Part shown: piece by piece, positions 23,055-36,498 of the stretch
Layout of the letters: each line of letters starts with the position of its first letter
How positions within the stretch are numbered: the stretch's first letter is position 1
Source of the DNA: Heliocybe sulcata
Taxonomy: Eukaryota; Basidiomycota; Agaricomycetes; Gloeophyllales; Gloeophyllaceae
Length of the DNA stretch: 64,000 nucleotides
Direction of reading: 5' to 3'
NCBI GenBank assembly: GCA_004369045.1
Contig: ML213503.1
Location: 1,067,343-1,131,342 of the forward strand
The notes under the pieces: model-generated
What the model saw: only the letters and a program-made list of their open reading frames with translations
Told to the model about the DNA's origin: nothing
The model's database searches: none
Translations under genes and position numbers: made by a program

Positions 23055-23950
23055 GGCTGTCGGGTACACGACAAACGTGAACGCGGATAGACCATCCAGG
23101 GGGCACGCAAGCTGCCAGCCATCCCGCCCAGATCAGAATGGGCTTGTATCGATCCCGGGTGCCCTTGCGAAGAGGAAACCTTTCGGCCGACAGCACCATG
23201 TCGACATATTCAGGGTTATCGATAGAATAAGATCTCGAAGAAATTGACGTCAAACGTTCAACACTGCATGACATACGAATACAAGAGATTCACTTCTGCC
23301 TTGGACATCATCCATTGTCATGACAGTCTCGGACTTCAACACGTAACTTGGCTGCGGTCCAGAAATGTTTTACAGGAGGATCGTGGAACAAAAGCTATTC
23401 TGTCCGGAGTAACCACAGCTAGGATGCCAAGATGTGAGAAATGGCATGCGCCGGGAAAAGCAACGATGAGTCTGAATCATGTGCGGCATTCTGGTTCCAC
23501 TCCTCCTTACTTATCGACCTCCGGGCGTTATATGTGCCCGTTGCTGAATACTCCCGCTGGATTTAGGTGTTATCCTGCTTTGTCTGCCAAGTTCATACGT
23601 GACTCGCCCTGAGCCATGCATGCCTCCTCCTCACTGACGACACTTGCATGCGGAGTGAGTGATGCGTACGCATTCACGTCCAAAGCCATGGCCCGGCTCA
23701 GTTTGCCTTCCAATTTCCTTGGCTTCTCTGTGATGCATGTTGCCTCTCCATAACCTGTCCAAGTACAACGATTGCGTAGTGATGGCCCGTCCCCATCGGG
23801 TAGTGGTTACGCATCTGCCACACTCTGGTGCTCGCTTACGATGCCTTCTCGAGGGCCTTGGCGCGCCGGTTGCGCTGATGCCCTATGGAGAATAATCTTA
23901 TCTCTACGCGACCAGCATGGTAAAGCGTATAGCATGGCATCCTATGATCG
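23055..23950. promoter_or_regulatory. divergent promoter region, arrestin (-) and M35 protease (+)
   Basis: About 900 bases without a gene. TGACGTCA is present at 23245-23252, about 190 bases upstream of the arrestin start. No other feature was recognised. Confidence 0.35.
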
Positions 23951-23962
23951 CATGGATTCCGG

Positions 23963-23969
23963 TATAAAT
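23963..23969 (+). promoter_or_regulatory. TATA box of the M35 protease gene
   Basis: TATAAAT, 90 bases before the start codon; spacing is typical of strongly expressed secreted fungal enzymes. Confidence 0.5.
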
Positions 23970-24052
23970 GTGGCCTCCATGGACGCCAGAATGTCCAGCT
24001 GTTCTCTGCAGTCTCTTGGGTTCAAGAAAGTCAGCAGTTGCAACGACCGACA

Positions 24053-25380
24053 ATGCTTTCTTCCGCCCTGCTCGCCTTTGCGCTCAGCACGATCTCGGCG
24101 TCCGCCCTGCGTGACGTCTCCTTGAAGGTCACCGGTATGTCCAATCCTCCTTCTCGCGCCCGTTACTCTGCTAACGATAATATTCTGGGTAGGTCCTAGC
24201 GAGGTCAATGGTGTTGAGAACTTGAAAGTCGTCGCGACCATCACCAACACTGGCGATGAGACGCTCAAGCTCCTGAATGACCCCTATGGACCTCTGTCCA
24301 AGGTCCCCACGAACACTTTCACGATCACCACAGACGCCCGAGAGAGCCCCCAGTTCATCGGCGCGAAGGTCAGTACCTTTTGATCGTCGTTTGGATCAAG
24401 TTGTAAATGCTTCTGTCTTCAGGCGAAGTTCGTTCCCTCCAAGGCTGCCGAGCGTGGTGCCTTCACTGTCCTCGAGCCCGGGAAGGCGATCGAGGTTGAA
24501 CATGACAGTAAGTCTCTCGAGGTATTCAGCCGCAAACGGGCTAATAATCATAACGTTAGTTTCTGCTGCGTACAACTTCACCGCTCCCGGCGAGGCCCGA
24601 TATTCATTCGAGGCCAACAACGTCTTCTACCATGTTGAGGAGGACGGCACCGTCGGAGACGCCCTCTACGCCAGCCATGACGACGCCCATGCCCTCTCTC
24701 TCTCGGGCAAGCTCGTCAAGGCCCGCGTCAGCCCCACTCCCACCTCAAGATTGAGCAAGAGAGCGTCGTACAACGGCTGTTCCTCTTCCGAGCAGCGTGC
24801 CCTGGCCTCTGCTGCCCCTGCCGCCCAGACCTACGTTGCCAACGCGCTTTCGTACGTCCACGCTTCTCCGTGGATAAAGCATTCCTAACCATGCAGTACA
24901 GTTACCTGCAGTCGCACACTTCTTCTACGACGCGCTACACAACTTGGTTCGGCACTTACAGCTCTTCACGCCACTCTACCGTCCAGAGCCATTACACTAA
25001 TATGAACGGCAACGACTACAGCTCCTACAGCTTCGACTGCACCTGCGACGAATCTGGCACTTACGCTTACGTTTACCCTGAGGACTTTGGCACCGTCTAC
25101 CTTTGCGGTGCTTTCTGGGATGCTCCTTTGACAGGCACTGACTCTAAGGTGAGACACAACTTACGTATCGCACAGGATCCGGGCAATGCTGACGCTACCT
25201 CTATTACAGGGTGGAACTCTCGTCCACGAGTCCTCGCACTTCACCGACAACGCCGGTACCGACGACCATGTCTACGGCCAGTCTTCTTGCCGGTCTCTGG
25301 CCAGGAGCAACCCCACCGAGGCCATTGACAATGCTGACTCTCATGAGTACTTTGCGGAGAACAACCCTTCGCAATCCTAA
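24053..25380 (+). CDS. Secreted peptidyl-Lys metalloendopeptidase (deuterolysin, M35)
   Basis: Zinc protease of the aspzincin family, like Grifola frondosa GfMEP, cleaving before lysine. Six exons: 24053-24134, 24193-24368, 24423-24507, 24560-24851, 24902-25148, 25210-25380, giving 350 residues. A signal peptide (1 to about 18) and a propeptide end at the kexin site Lys181-Arg182. The mature enzyme is 168 residues, almost the GfMEP length. HESSH (300-304) gives two zinc ligands and the catalytic Glu301. GTDDHVYG gives the Asp ligand at 313, 13 residues after the first His as in GfMEP. Cysteines in CDCTCDESG-like and YLCGAFW segments match the disulfides of the family. Looks complete and active. 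Confidence 0.95.
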
Positions 25381-25650
25381 ATTGCTGTACTGTAAAACTT
25401 GTTGTAAACGCGATGTAAGCATTATTTTGTACGTGCCAGTGGCTGTAGTCCACGGCCAGCAATGTAGTCCTGCATCTATGACTGTTCCGTCAATATATCA
25501 ATGGATCTCGAATCCTACACGTCCTGCCAGTGTTACGCACGCCGCCTGGCAAAAGCATGTCTGCATAGCAAGGGAAAACATATTCACTTTCCACGAACAG
25601 CCTTAATACATACAGTACCAAAGTTCGCGCGCGAATATACTACGCAAGAC

Positions 25651-28600
25651 TTATGACTGTACAGACCCATAGCCAGCAGGGCAGTTCTGCACTGCAATAC
25701 TAGAGGAGCCACTACGGAGATAGCATATCTTCGCAGTAACGCAAGTCCCAGTGCAAGACGGGGACCGCACAGAACTTTTGCCCTGGTAAGTATTGAAAGT
25801 CTTCGGAAAGGCAGTTTCAGAACCAGAAAAAGCCAGATACCAAGCCACGTACCGTTACGAGCGACGGATCCGCCTCCATGGCTAAATTCCAGAATCAGCT
25901 ATCACGACAAGGGACATATGGTCCTATACCACGTACCCTCAGTCACCAAATGCCACCACGTCCCATTCAGCGGATCATCAGGACCCCATCCGGTGATATT
26001 GGCGCCATAAGCCTCACGCGTGCTGTACTCAAAGACGTACGTGGGCCCAGCTTCGGTCTGGTTGTCGAGGGAGGGGAAGCTGTTCACGTCGCTTCGCCAG
26101 GTGTACGCATCGACAATGTCGAATGTCTTAGCAGAAATAGTCAGTAGGAGCGCACCACAGCCGTCCGAACGATACTGACAGCTGAATCGACTTCGTAGAC
26201 ACGGAATCCAGAGTTCAGGTTAGTCAACGGGGTGATGGACGGCCCAACCTAGTTGCATAGACTGATGAACATGCAACCTCAGCGGCTTCTGCAACAATGC
26301 AGGCTCACCCATGACACAACTTGTGCAGTTTCCGCGCTGATATTGGTCGCATTGTTGCTGTAGAATATCTATAGAGGGCGGGAATACCGCCAATATTACC
26401 CCGTAGCTCGGGATAATAGGACTCATGCCGACTCACCGAGAGCTCATCTTCGTGGGTATGTCCCCAAAAGATATCTATATCAAAAATTCAGTCGTCCACA
26501 TCTCCGGGGGTCCGAAGTCGACGCTTACTGGCAATAACATGAGGCGTATAGCGATCCACACTTCCCGAAGATACCTCAAATCAGTAAATGGAGACCTACA
26601 AATTCGAGCGGCACCTCACATCTGATAAACTGCAGGGGGGGTGGAAGTCAGACTAAGCGACGAAGGCACCCTAGCATGTGGTTTACGTACACAAGTTGGT
26701 TGGGTTGAGCAAGCCGTTGGTGCCGTCCCAGCCGCTGAGAACGTGGCCCATGATCCACACTACCGATGCAGTCAAATCCAAGTCGAGCGGCCAGTTGGCG
26801 GACCATTAATGCTCACCTCGATCACCGGCGTCCTCGGCGGCTTGGAGCTCATCCGTCAGGAAGCGCAGCATACCAGATGTGTCGGGATGAGTCATATTGA
26901 TGTAGCTAAAGTAATTCGCTCTGGTAGAAGATGCAGTCAGGGCGTTGCAGTAACCTCGGCATATGGATTAATCCGTACCGATACCCTAGATGATGACATG
27001 CTGTCAGCAATATCACCTAGATATACGCGCCTGCACTTACAAAGGTTGGTGTTCAAGGTGATAACGCGGAGACCATCCGCACGCCTGACCATGTATGCAG
27101 AGTAGTGCGTGCTCGCATATTCAGCCGTAGTCTCTGAAATCCAGTTCTCATACTGCCAGAGACTCGAGACGTGGTCATAATTCCACGTGAACTGAGACGC
27201 CAGCGGACCTCCGATGGAGTACGGAGCGTCCTGGGCTCTTTGCAAAGATCAGCAAAGATAAAATAAGGACGAGGTTCGAATGACTCACTGATCATATGAA
27301 TCATGGTTTCCGAGCACGGCATAAACGGGGCCAGAACCGAGCATCCGCTTGAACAAGTCGTAGAGCATAGTCTGCGAGATGTATAAGAGCTATACCGCAC
27401 ACGTGTCTCCTCCATACTCACCTCTGCGTACTCAACATACGACCTTGAAAATATTCAGTTCCCTTATATTATCCAGCTGGTTCAGGATCAATACCTTGAC
27501 AATTGGTACTCCGCATCATGACTGACAAGGTCGCCAGTGAACAGAGTCCATGCGAAGCCCGTCTCCTCTGTTCCGGTGAGAGGCGGGATAGCCTCGAGCG
27601 CCGACGTTACCAACGAGATGGGCGAATCACTGACTCCATGTCAGACATAGTAGTTTTGAATAGAACTTCGACATACCATGAATACGTGCCGTATCGTGGA
27701 GCTGGGAAGAGAGGCACCTCAGGGCTCGCATGGTTATAGTTATTCGCCCGACAGCAAATGCCGGAGGTGCAGTTCGCTTCAGAGTGGGTCGCGTACCCTA
27801 CCATGCGTACTTTAGCATCAGACTGCGCAATGGAAGCCAAACTCAGCACACTCACGGATATCGATGTGAGCATCTGAGATGTGTAGAACCCTAAGTCTAT
27901 CTCCGCTAGGTGTCTTGGGCGGTGGAAGAGGATTCGGCTTCGGCTTCGCGAACCAACTGGTCAGGTTCAGAGGCAAAGTCGCCGGTGCCGGGCATAAGCT
28001 CAAGAAATTGTGGCAAAGCGCCTAACATGGGCAATTCAGTTCGCCATCATGGTATGTCGATCTTACAAATGACCTACCTGTCCGTCATAGCCACCCACGT
28101 CCGCGTAGGCGGCCACCTGAGTAAGGACCGAGCCAAGCGCGTTCTTGCCATACGTTCCTTCGCAAGTAGTACTGTAGTTAAAGTGCTCGCAAGCGGCCAC
28201 TGCGAACTCCGGTCCAAGTTGCGGGGCAGTGAGCGCGATGAATTTGGCTACTTCCAGACTAGCCTGGCAACGTGCGCACGAACTCGCGTATTGCGGGTTC
28301 GCCGCGATGGAGTCCAGCTGGGCGATAGCGTGGGCGAGAAGCACATTCGGTGGCGCCGGAGAAGGCAGCGGGTGCGGGTCAGCCGTGTCATTCTGGAAGA
28401 GGATCCCTCAGTAACCTTACAAACTTATCAGAAGAAGACGAGAAGCAGACTAACGCTGGGGATATTGTCCGGATCGGTGAGCGAGAATGGGTAGGTCTCG
28501 TGCTGTGAGGGATCGATCAGTTGGAAAGCGAACTGAATACAATCCATGATACATACAGTGACCGGGTCAGAAACGACGGGCTGCACCTGAGCCGAGGTAG

Positions 28601-28745
28601 CAGTCGGATTGTTGTAATACGACGAATACAGGGACGTGGGGAACGCGCCGGGAACTGTGTATGTCGACGGCTGAATAGCAAAGGTACTCTGTGCCGCCAC
28701 AGTCCCGACCGCCAGTGCACCCGCAAGCTTCGCGAAGCCAGCCAT
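25651..28745 (-). CDS. Acid sphingomyelinase-like metallophosphoesterase, secreted (paralog A)
   Basis: Calcineurin-like phosphoesterase of the acid sphingomyelinase family. Twenty exons: 28557-28745, 28455-28502, 28078-28392, 27856-28021, 27677-27809, 27495-27629, 27422-27443, 27289-27371, 27041-27237, 26979-26985, 26817-26920, 26691-26759, 26620-26629, 26529-26560, 26437-26474, 26309-26368, 26180-26248, 25937-26126, 25853-25881, 25651-25800. All phases agree: 681 residues. A signal peptide is followed by a saposin-B domain (CARCQASLEVAKF, ACEHF), a linker PNPLPPP, and the metal-site motifs ISDAHID, FTGDLVSHD, LGNHD, IMGHV and GHTHEDE. The Cys-rich C-terminus (SCTGTCVTAKICYLRSG) fits the family. 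Two exons are only 7 and 10 nt long. Substrate specificity is not shown by sequence. Confidence 0.92.
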
Positions 28746-30017
28746 CGTACTCGGTACGCTCAAGAGGATAGAACGAGGGAGCTCGCGTCGTCTCTTCCCG
28801 GGACGCTCCTAGAAATATACCAGTCGGCGTCCTTCTGCCGCTGTCAGGCTATATCCGACGCTGGGGAACCAGGTTGCAAAGCTCTCAGCCCTGGACATTT
28901 GTATGAACGTGCGCTGATGTCCTGGCAATCTACCAGGGGAATCAGATGGCGATATGCGTAGTGGGCTTCTTAACGCAGGACCATGTGAGAGGGTGTGGCC
29001 GGCAAGCGTCGCGTTCTGCAGACCACGTTCGCCGTCGCCGCTGCCGTCGCGCACGTCGTCTCCGCCAGCACCAGGTGTATTGCAGCAGCAGCAGACAGTC
29101 CAGTCGTCAAAGAAAATATATGAAAGCCGAGGGCGGGATCAGTTTGCACCTGGACCTTCGATCAGATACGTCATGCAGCATGGCCTGGACCTCCCTCAAC
29201 GCGACTACATATATAACACCTCAAAGAATGGATTTCGCCTCCGTACCTTAGAGGTTACTACCTTTACTCTATGCTCTCTTGCTGCTGTTCCACCAACTTG
29301 TTGGACCTGCGATCATATCTATGGCTTTGAACGACTGGATTCTGGGACGATCATCGACTAGCTTTGATACTCAGTGCTATAAGTCTCGCAGACTTGTTCA
29401 TTCAACCTGTGGGTCAGCTCTCGCGGATTCAGGAGGGCAACGGGACCTAGTGCACAGCTAAGTAGGGGCATAACAAAGAGCATGGACCGCCATGATCATT
29501 AGCAACTGCCATACGTTACTAGGTGAGGACAACAAGTCTTCATTACATACATATATGTGGATGGTAACTAAGAGACTTGAAAGCAGATAGCAGTGTAGAA
29601 ACATGATCGAGTAAGGACGAAGACTACGCCGAACCACGGATAAGATATAATGGGGGAAGCGGGACAGAATCCGGAAAACACCCATGGTCCCTAAGAAACG
29701 CGGGGGCTGAGAACGATGCGAGTGAGTATAGTACAGTGCGTGTTAGGTCATGCAAGGCCGTAAAGTGATGGAGATATATCAAGAAGATCTGATAAGAGGG
29801 AGGTGGAAGGTATGGTGAAAGCGGGTGGTGATGATGAGCTGCTAGCAGCCGGGGAATTGGAGCAGGCGGCAACGGTTGATGAAGTGAACGCGACCCGAGG
29901 ACATCGGCCTGGTCGTTGACCTTGGGACGCGCCGTAAGGGTGCTACGTTTTGGATTGGCTCGGAGCGCGACCATGGCTGCCTAAGCCGACGACAGTACCC
30001 TCTGGATGGGCACCGGT
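28746..30017. other. intergenic, upstream of sphingomyelinase A
   Basis: No gene was recognised. The open frames here show no domain or splice partners. Confidence 0.45.
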
Positions 30018-30305
30018 CTACGCGCGTATGCTTGTCGTCCCAGTCATCTGCATACTGGGCAATGCTGCGGGAGCTTGGGCTCGCAGGCGATCTTCCTCGT
30101 CTAGAATCTGCTTCCTCCTCTGTGCTCTCTGGCGCGCCTTCTCCTCCGCCAATCTCCGGGATTCCGTCCAAAGCCGCAGGGTATAATCGTGCAACGATCG
30201 CGAGTATGAGGCGAGCGGACTGAGCTCGCCGTCGTGGTTGGCGCTATCGGTGGCCAGCATGGCGGACGTGCTGTAGGTGGACGCGGAGGTGCTGATGAGC
30301 ATCAT
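30018..30305 (-). CDS. Hypothetical small protein with charged helix
   Basis: Single open frame of 95 residues starting with two Met codons. The middle is a strongly charged, coiled-coil-like helix (residues about 50-76, rich in Arg, Glu, Gln, Lys). No family is recognised. Codon choice looks gene-like (third-position C/G), which is the only support; no neighbour suggests a function. It could also be an exon of a larger gene. Confidence 0.4.
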   Translation of the reverse strand: MMLISTSASTYSTSAMLATDSANHDGELSPLASYSRSLHDYTLRLWTESRRLAEEKARQRAQRRKQILDEEDRLRAQAPAALPSMQMTGTTSIRA

Positions 30306-31905
30306 GGTTGGGAAGGATACGAGGCCGCACTGCTACTTTTATGGCCTCACGGAACTCGGAGACGACAGGGTCTTCTGTCACGAGGTGGGAGGGTTAAAGG
30401 CGGAGAGGTATTGCAGCAGGTACGATTATTCTGGGGAGGGGATGAATAAAAGGGATGGGGAGAGGGTGGTGAGTTTGGATTTTAGGGCAGTCGTCGGACT
30501 CTAGGGCCGTGCGCTTAGAAGTCGATACTCCAACCGTGAATCCGCTGTGCGTCGGCTGCTCGGCGACAATATCTGGGTGGAGCCAATCAGATCTCAGACC
30601 GCGTCGGGGGGTGCTTAAATACGAAATCGTCACCTTCACTGCCTTCCGGCGCCACGTGACTGGCCGATGTCCGTCTCCGAAGGTACCCTCGTATGCAGAC
30701 CATCTACCTCGAAACTCTATCGTGTCTCGCCGGCGGCGTCCTCGCAATTGCTTGCTAGCAAACCTAGTGAACACGTTCATGACACAGTCGAGCGCTTCTG
30801 ATGAATCAACGCGTTAATCTCCAAAGTACGGATCTAATCTGAGATTATACGTATGGGTTACGGCCTCCGACGCCACCGTAACGAGGGGATATATGGTGCA
30901 GCTCCATGTTTTGTTACATTCTGGAGGCATGGTCGTAAGTAGGTGGGCTGGGCAACCGTATGGGCGCCGAATTGACTCAGAGGAAGCTGTGCGTGCTCTG
31001 AAGCTTTCGCCACACTGCTGTGGTTCGCGAGGTCCAATAATCGGCAACCCAACTTGCCGTAAAGTTTCAGACAAGTCGTGCAATGTGATGCTCCTCGTGC
31101 GTACCGGCTTATCTCTTCCTGCTTGCTCCGACATTCATTGAGGTGTACGAGAGAATTTTACTCAGACGCCGCAGCGCTCTATTCCTTCCGGTCTGGAGAA
31201 CCTCGCCAACTTGTCTCTGTGAAACAACTCACTCCAACTTGTGTTATTTCGCATGATCCAACCGCTACCTGTATACGGCGAAACAGAGAGCATCCCCCCC
31301 AGAGTGCAGCCGGCTTCGGATCTTGCGTGAACCCAGTCTTATCAATCCAGAGATGTCGCTCCCGTAGGTCGGCGCCATCTATATTCGCACTGCCTACCTC
31401 CCGCCCTCCAGCTTCTCAAAAGGAGCATAGCCAGCTTAGAGTCCCTGCTGATCAGGGGCCTGTCGACGTTTACGTTCACTACCTCCCTACTAGGGGGACC
31501 AACTGCCTCTGCAACGCGCCCTCCGAGGTCTTCTCAGCTTGACCCAAAAGAGCAAGTGGGTGGGCCGCTCCAACATATGATATGTCTTCATTTCTGCATC
31601 ATCACCCTCTTTCCGTAATTGTGAGAAATCGTCGAAGCATCGTCGCGACTCCTCACCTCTCCCCACATGTCCAGACACCATCAATCAGCAATGTTCATTA
31701 TCATTAATATCATGGGGCCCTACATCAGTACAATTGTTCAACGAGAGTAAGCTACAGAAGACGTCGAAAGGTATCGCAATACAGTATGTATGACAAAAGC
31801 GTAGCCGGTATCCGCCAAAGGGAATTCGAAGCAGCGAGCAAGCAAGACAGCGAAAAGCGTCCATATCTAAGAGTTCAAAACAGTCCAACGTCCGAAATGC
31901 ACAAG
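30306..31905. other. intergenic, no gene recognised
   Basis: 1.6 kb. Short frames on both strands (for example 31078-31542 +) have no recognisable domain. Includes the 3' flank of the channel gene. Confidence 0.45.
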
Positions 31906-34900
31906 CTACCTGGACATGGAAAGTCGCCGGGGGAGGAGCACGTCTTCCTGCGCCCTGACGTCTAGTGTCACTTGCAGGTGGTGGTATTTATCGAGGTCGC
32001 GTGCCTCTGAATGCGCGATCCCAGAGGAGTCGTTGGGAAGCCAGATAATTGGGTCAGGTGCGAGAAGCTCCGGTGCATATAAGACGCCCGAGGTCTCTTG
32101 TGCGTGGTCGTCAAAGGGTAACGCAGGAAGATGGGGTGGAGCATCGGGATGGGTTCGCGCCGCTCTCTCCGTAGCCGTAAGATCATCCAGTGTCTCCGTT
32201 GCTAGACGAGATAAGTAGTATCAGCAAGTGGATAGAACCTGAGACAATTTCACGTACGCAACGGCACCGGACCTTTCTGTCGCGTAAGCGCTGGAGCTAC
32301 GGCCAGGGTCATGGACATCATCTCCAGCACCGACGCGAACGATCCCCTCATCCTCGTGTTCCTATTAGAAGAGTTCACCAAGCTCGTGCTCTCCTCGTCT
32401 AGATCAAGGCATGGTGTTCGCGCTGCCTTTTCGAAGGTATCCAAGGAGTTCCTCGTAACGTTACCTAACGAGCTGACTCCTGGCTGTCTAGTCTTCCATG
32501 CAGCATAACCTTCTACAACCAGGACCACAACCAAGGCCGCGCCCAGCAGGACGCCAGCTTCCGGCCAGAGCCGTCGGGTCAAGAAGATCAGGCCCATGAC
32601 AAACGGCTGAAAGGCGACGAGCGTGCCGAATCGCTTGAGGAGCCATAGCTGTAGAAGTCCGCCTGTCTGGGAACGTGTTCTTCCGTACACATAGCCGATG
32701 AGGTATCGGTGAGCTGAAAGAAGATGACAGACGGTTACTATTTTTACGCATTCACGCAGAGAAGGTATTTCATACCGATCAGAGTCAAGAAGATCAAGAT
32801 AATGACGGCGGGACCAACAAGAGGGAAGATGAGCGAGAAGGTTGACGCGAATATCATGCCGAGTATGCAGCAGCCCATGGCGAAAGATGCGTTGTACGTT
32901 CGGGGATAGACAGCTGGATCCAGTTAGTACGTCTCTCGCATGTTCGATATACCACACCACTCACCTCTAAACCGTTGTCGAGGAGTGAGGGCGCTCTTCT
33001 CCGATCTTGGGACGCGTAGCAGGCGACGGGGCTGGAGCAACAGCAGTGCAGGCGCGATAATGGCCACGTTCAGCACAAGCACCAACGCCAAAAAGCTCAT
33101 GTAAACAGCGCCGTCGGCAACGGTGCGTGTTCGCTCATAGCTCGTACTCCATGCTTGCATAGCAAAGAGAATGGCTCCGATGACCATAAGCCATACTCCA
33201 GCGATGACGGTCAACACATAGAAGCAGGTCTTGAACGTGATCATCTCCAACCTGGAGATGGAGACGGCCCCGGTTGCCTGAGCGGTATCTGCAAGAAGAG
33301 TGAGGATATGCCGGCAAAGATGCTGCAGCATAAGCTTACATGCTATGATGGCCAAGGCTATACAAATGAACAACGTCCCAGCCACCGCAGGGGCCAGGCA
33401 AAGAGCTAAACCAGCGACCCAGTCCTCCCGTCCAGCCAATGGAGAGAGGAAAGAGAGGTAGTGGCTGAAGTCAGGAGCACTGCCTAGCGCTAAACCAGCT
33501 ACAGCTGTCACTGATGCCACGGATCAGCACATGTTCCCATAAATCAGCGTAACAGCCGAAGGACTCACGGCCAACTGCGAGGATAATCGTTGTTATCCCA
33601 ATCACTGTCCACGCAATCACCCGGCCCCCAAAGTTCATCTCATGCTGCAGCTCGTCCCATCTAATGTCCTCTTTTGCTCTCCCCTCTATCAGCTCAGCAC
33701 CAGGTATGAATCTTAGCCCTCTCCCTACCAAGAGCCACCCTTTGATTCGGCTGCCATCCGCAATATCATTGTACGCCTCTCGCTGAGCCTCGGCGATCTC
33801 TTGATTGATCGCCTTGAGTTGCGTACGCCAGCGACTTATGTCCGCGTAGATGGCTCCCAAGCTGTCATGATCAAGGCCGGACAGAGGTCGCACGAACGGC
33901 CCTCTCGTCTGCAGACGTAGATGAGGTGGCGGCTGATCTATGCTTGCCGTCTCCTTCTTCGTCCGCATAGGGAAGCTTTCCCCTCGCTCCACGGGAGGCT
34001 TCTCGACATTGCGAGGTCGACGCAGTGTCGGCGACAAGCCGAAATAGTCGCCCCTCTGTCTCCCACTTCCTGCTGGACTCAAGGCAGTCGTCGAAGCCGG
34101 TGTGGTACCAGGACTCGGCGAGAAGGTCTCCGGCGGCTCGTGCATCAAGTCCACCCACTCATCACCCGTCTCCTCCGCTATACTATTCATCTCGCTCAAC
34201 TCCGCGCCGCCGCGGAAACGGCTGGCACTCGTATCGTCCAGGTCTCCTTCAGTCTGAGTCGTCTGGGTCTGATTCGTCTGGGCATCCCAGGACGCGCTGA
34301 CTTCCTCGATCCCGTAGTTGGGCCCATACCTCGACGGATCCGGGATCGTCGTGTGCTCGCTCGTGCCAGTCTCCACCCTCCTCAGCTCGCCCGCCTTCAG
34401 CTTCACGTGGCTCCCGATAGGTATATTCCCATACATCACCGAGTTCCGATGGCTAATCTCCTGGAACCTACTTCCCACAACGCGCTGGTTGATCGTATCC
34501 GACAAGCTCGGGTACACCGACGACGCTTCATTCTTTGGGTCGTCGTTGACGCCGCGAAGGTTGCCCAACTTGTAGTAGCCCGACGGTGCCACGTACGACG
34601 TAGGCGTCAGGGAGGAAGAAGCATAGGCGGGATTCCGCGCACGATTTTTATGGCTATTTCTGCGCTGGGCCTGTGAAGGTCATGGAGTTACGTCGAGGTT
34701 AAAGAAGTTTATTAATGCAAGAGATTTCAAATTCACTTACAGCAGCTGCACCCAGCGGAAGTGGTCGGCTTATGTAGGGCTTATTTGAGTTTTGCGTGGC
34801 TTCTTCTTTCACGGGATCCAAAGTAAGCATGGAGGGATCGGGTGTCGATAAGCGGAAAGATGAGATATATTTCGTCTCCGCGATCTCAAGGCTCTCTAGA

Positions 34901-36498
34901 ATCTCGTCTCGTTCCTCAATCAGCATAGCTAGATTTTGGGTGTCCCTGTAAGATGCGAGACAAAAGACAATAAATTCCATTATCCTACAGTTTAGCGTAT
35001 CAAGGCATACCCGATAGAAAAGACGCCCTGGATGTCGACCTCCAAGTTTTCTTCTTCGACGCGAGTCAGTGGGACCTCACTCGCATTCCGTCGGCGCCTT
35101 CGACCGCCGTTGCCATTGGTCCCGTCTTCTGTCTCCAGAGACGAACTCAGGCCAGACTTCATGATGAACTCCTTCAGCCGTCGTTCACCCCAACCACGGA
35201 ATCCGGGAGCCTTTGCTGCGCTGAGCCACGCCATGTCCATGCCATCACATCGGACCTTCAGCCAGCGTTGCCGGTAAGCGGCAATGCGGTTGAATTCTTT
35301 CAAGATTTTCCAGACACCAGGTATGACAGCCAGAATGATCAGAAGGATGGTGATGATGATGATACGTATGCGAGCGTTGCTCAGGCCAGTCCCATTAGCC
35401 GCCCGTTTCGCAAGCGAAGTAGTAGTGCTGGAGGTGCCCTGATTGTCGTAGTACCGCAATAATCGAAGGAGGCTAAGATCTTGCAAGACGGAGTAGACAC
35501 CCATGTATCTTGCACCTGGGGCAGCGTCGGCCAGACAAGAAGTAGAGACAAGATAGAGTGGGAGAGCACCAGCTACACCAACGATAGACCAGCCAAGAAC
35601 GATGAGCAAGGCCATCCATAGAGTCCGCTGGCTGAGTTGCTCGTCGGACGGGAAGAGCTCAGCATCCTTCGTCGGTGATCTACCGGCATCTGAGACATCT
35701 GTGGGAACGGAAGGGACAAGCGGTACTTGAGGGAACAGAAATGCCCATAGCTTGTCACTCAAGGGTTTGGGTCGGAGGCTACATCGACTTAGAATCGCCA
35801 GGAACGTTATGAGGAAAACGACTTACTCTTGACGTGGGAACCACTCCCTCAGACCATATATCTCTCGGAAGCGAGGTCGAATAATGGCAAATAATAACTG
35901 TCGAGATCAGACATCCACATACGCCTACCGTGGAGGCAAGGATACGACATACCCAAAGCAAGAGCCCGATAACACTAGGTATAGCAATAGTCTCTATAAG
36001 TCCGGAAGATAAAGCATCAACTCCATTCCCAATACAAACGGGCTGCGCTTGAGCGGCCAAGATGGGCGTCTGGGATGCGGGTACAGGATCAAAAATCGTA
36101 GAAGCAGCTATGAAGCTGCTGAAGGACGTGAATGTCGTAGAGGAATCCGTGATAGTAGAAACAGGCGTGGAAGTCGTGAAGGACGTGGTCATGACAGGAG
36201 TTGAGGAGGACAAAGTTGACTCGCCGCTCGTGGAGCCAGATGGAGCATAAGAGGTACCAGAGCTAGAGCGTGTGGGCGACCCAGAACCCGAGCTCCCCGT
36301 CCATGATGATGACGGCGATGGCACACTGTCCGAATCTGAACGTGGACGAGTTGACGTAGACGGGTCATTGGTGATGGGTAACGTCGCGGTCCCAGAAGTG
36401 AAGAAGCTGGAGCTGCCAATGGTCGTGACCCAATTACCCTGAGTCTCCGACACTGACTGCGTTGTATGCGGCACCCTGGGATATCTCGGTCGCGACAT
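31906..36498 (-). CDS. CSC1/OSCA/TMEM63-type (DUF221) mechano- or osmosensitive channel with Ser/Thr-rich N-terminus
   Basis: Family members are Ca2+-permeable cation channels gated by membrane stretch or osmotic stress. Nine exons: 35953-36498, 35827-35897, 35011-35778, 34741-34945, 33569-34670, 32965-33510, 32776-32913, 32258-32713, 31906-32201, giving 1375 residues. The first 160 residues are rich in Ser/Thr, as in mucin-like ectodomains, and precede membrane helix TM0 (IPSVIGLLLW). The block SDKLWAFLFP...DEQLSQRTLW is the N-terminal RSN1 region. TQNLAMLIEERDEILESLE is the cytosolic PHM7-like segment. The DUF221 core includes IFPLVGPAVIILIFLTLIAH and YLIGYVYGR. The C-terminus has LLAPDPIIWLPNDSSGIA, conserved in Agaricomycete members. 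Start chosen at 36498 (MSRPRYPRV). Confidence 0.85.

Noticed and set aside
31078-31542. 154-residue open frame (+)
   Set aside because: Basic, low-information translation without family features; probably chance.
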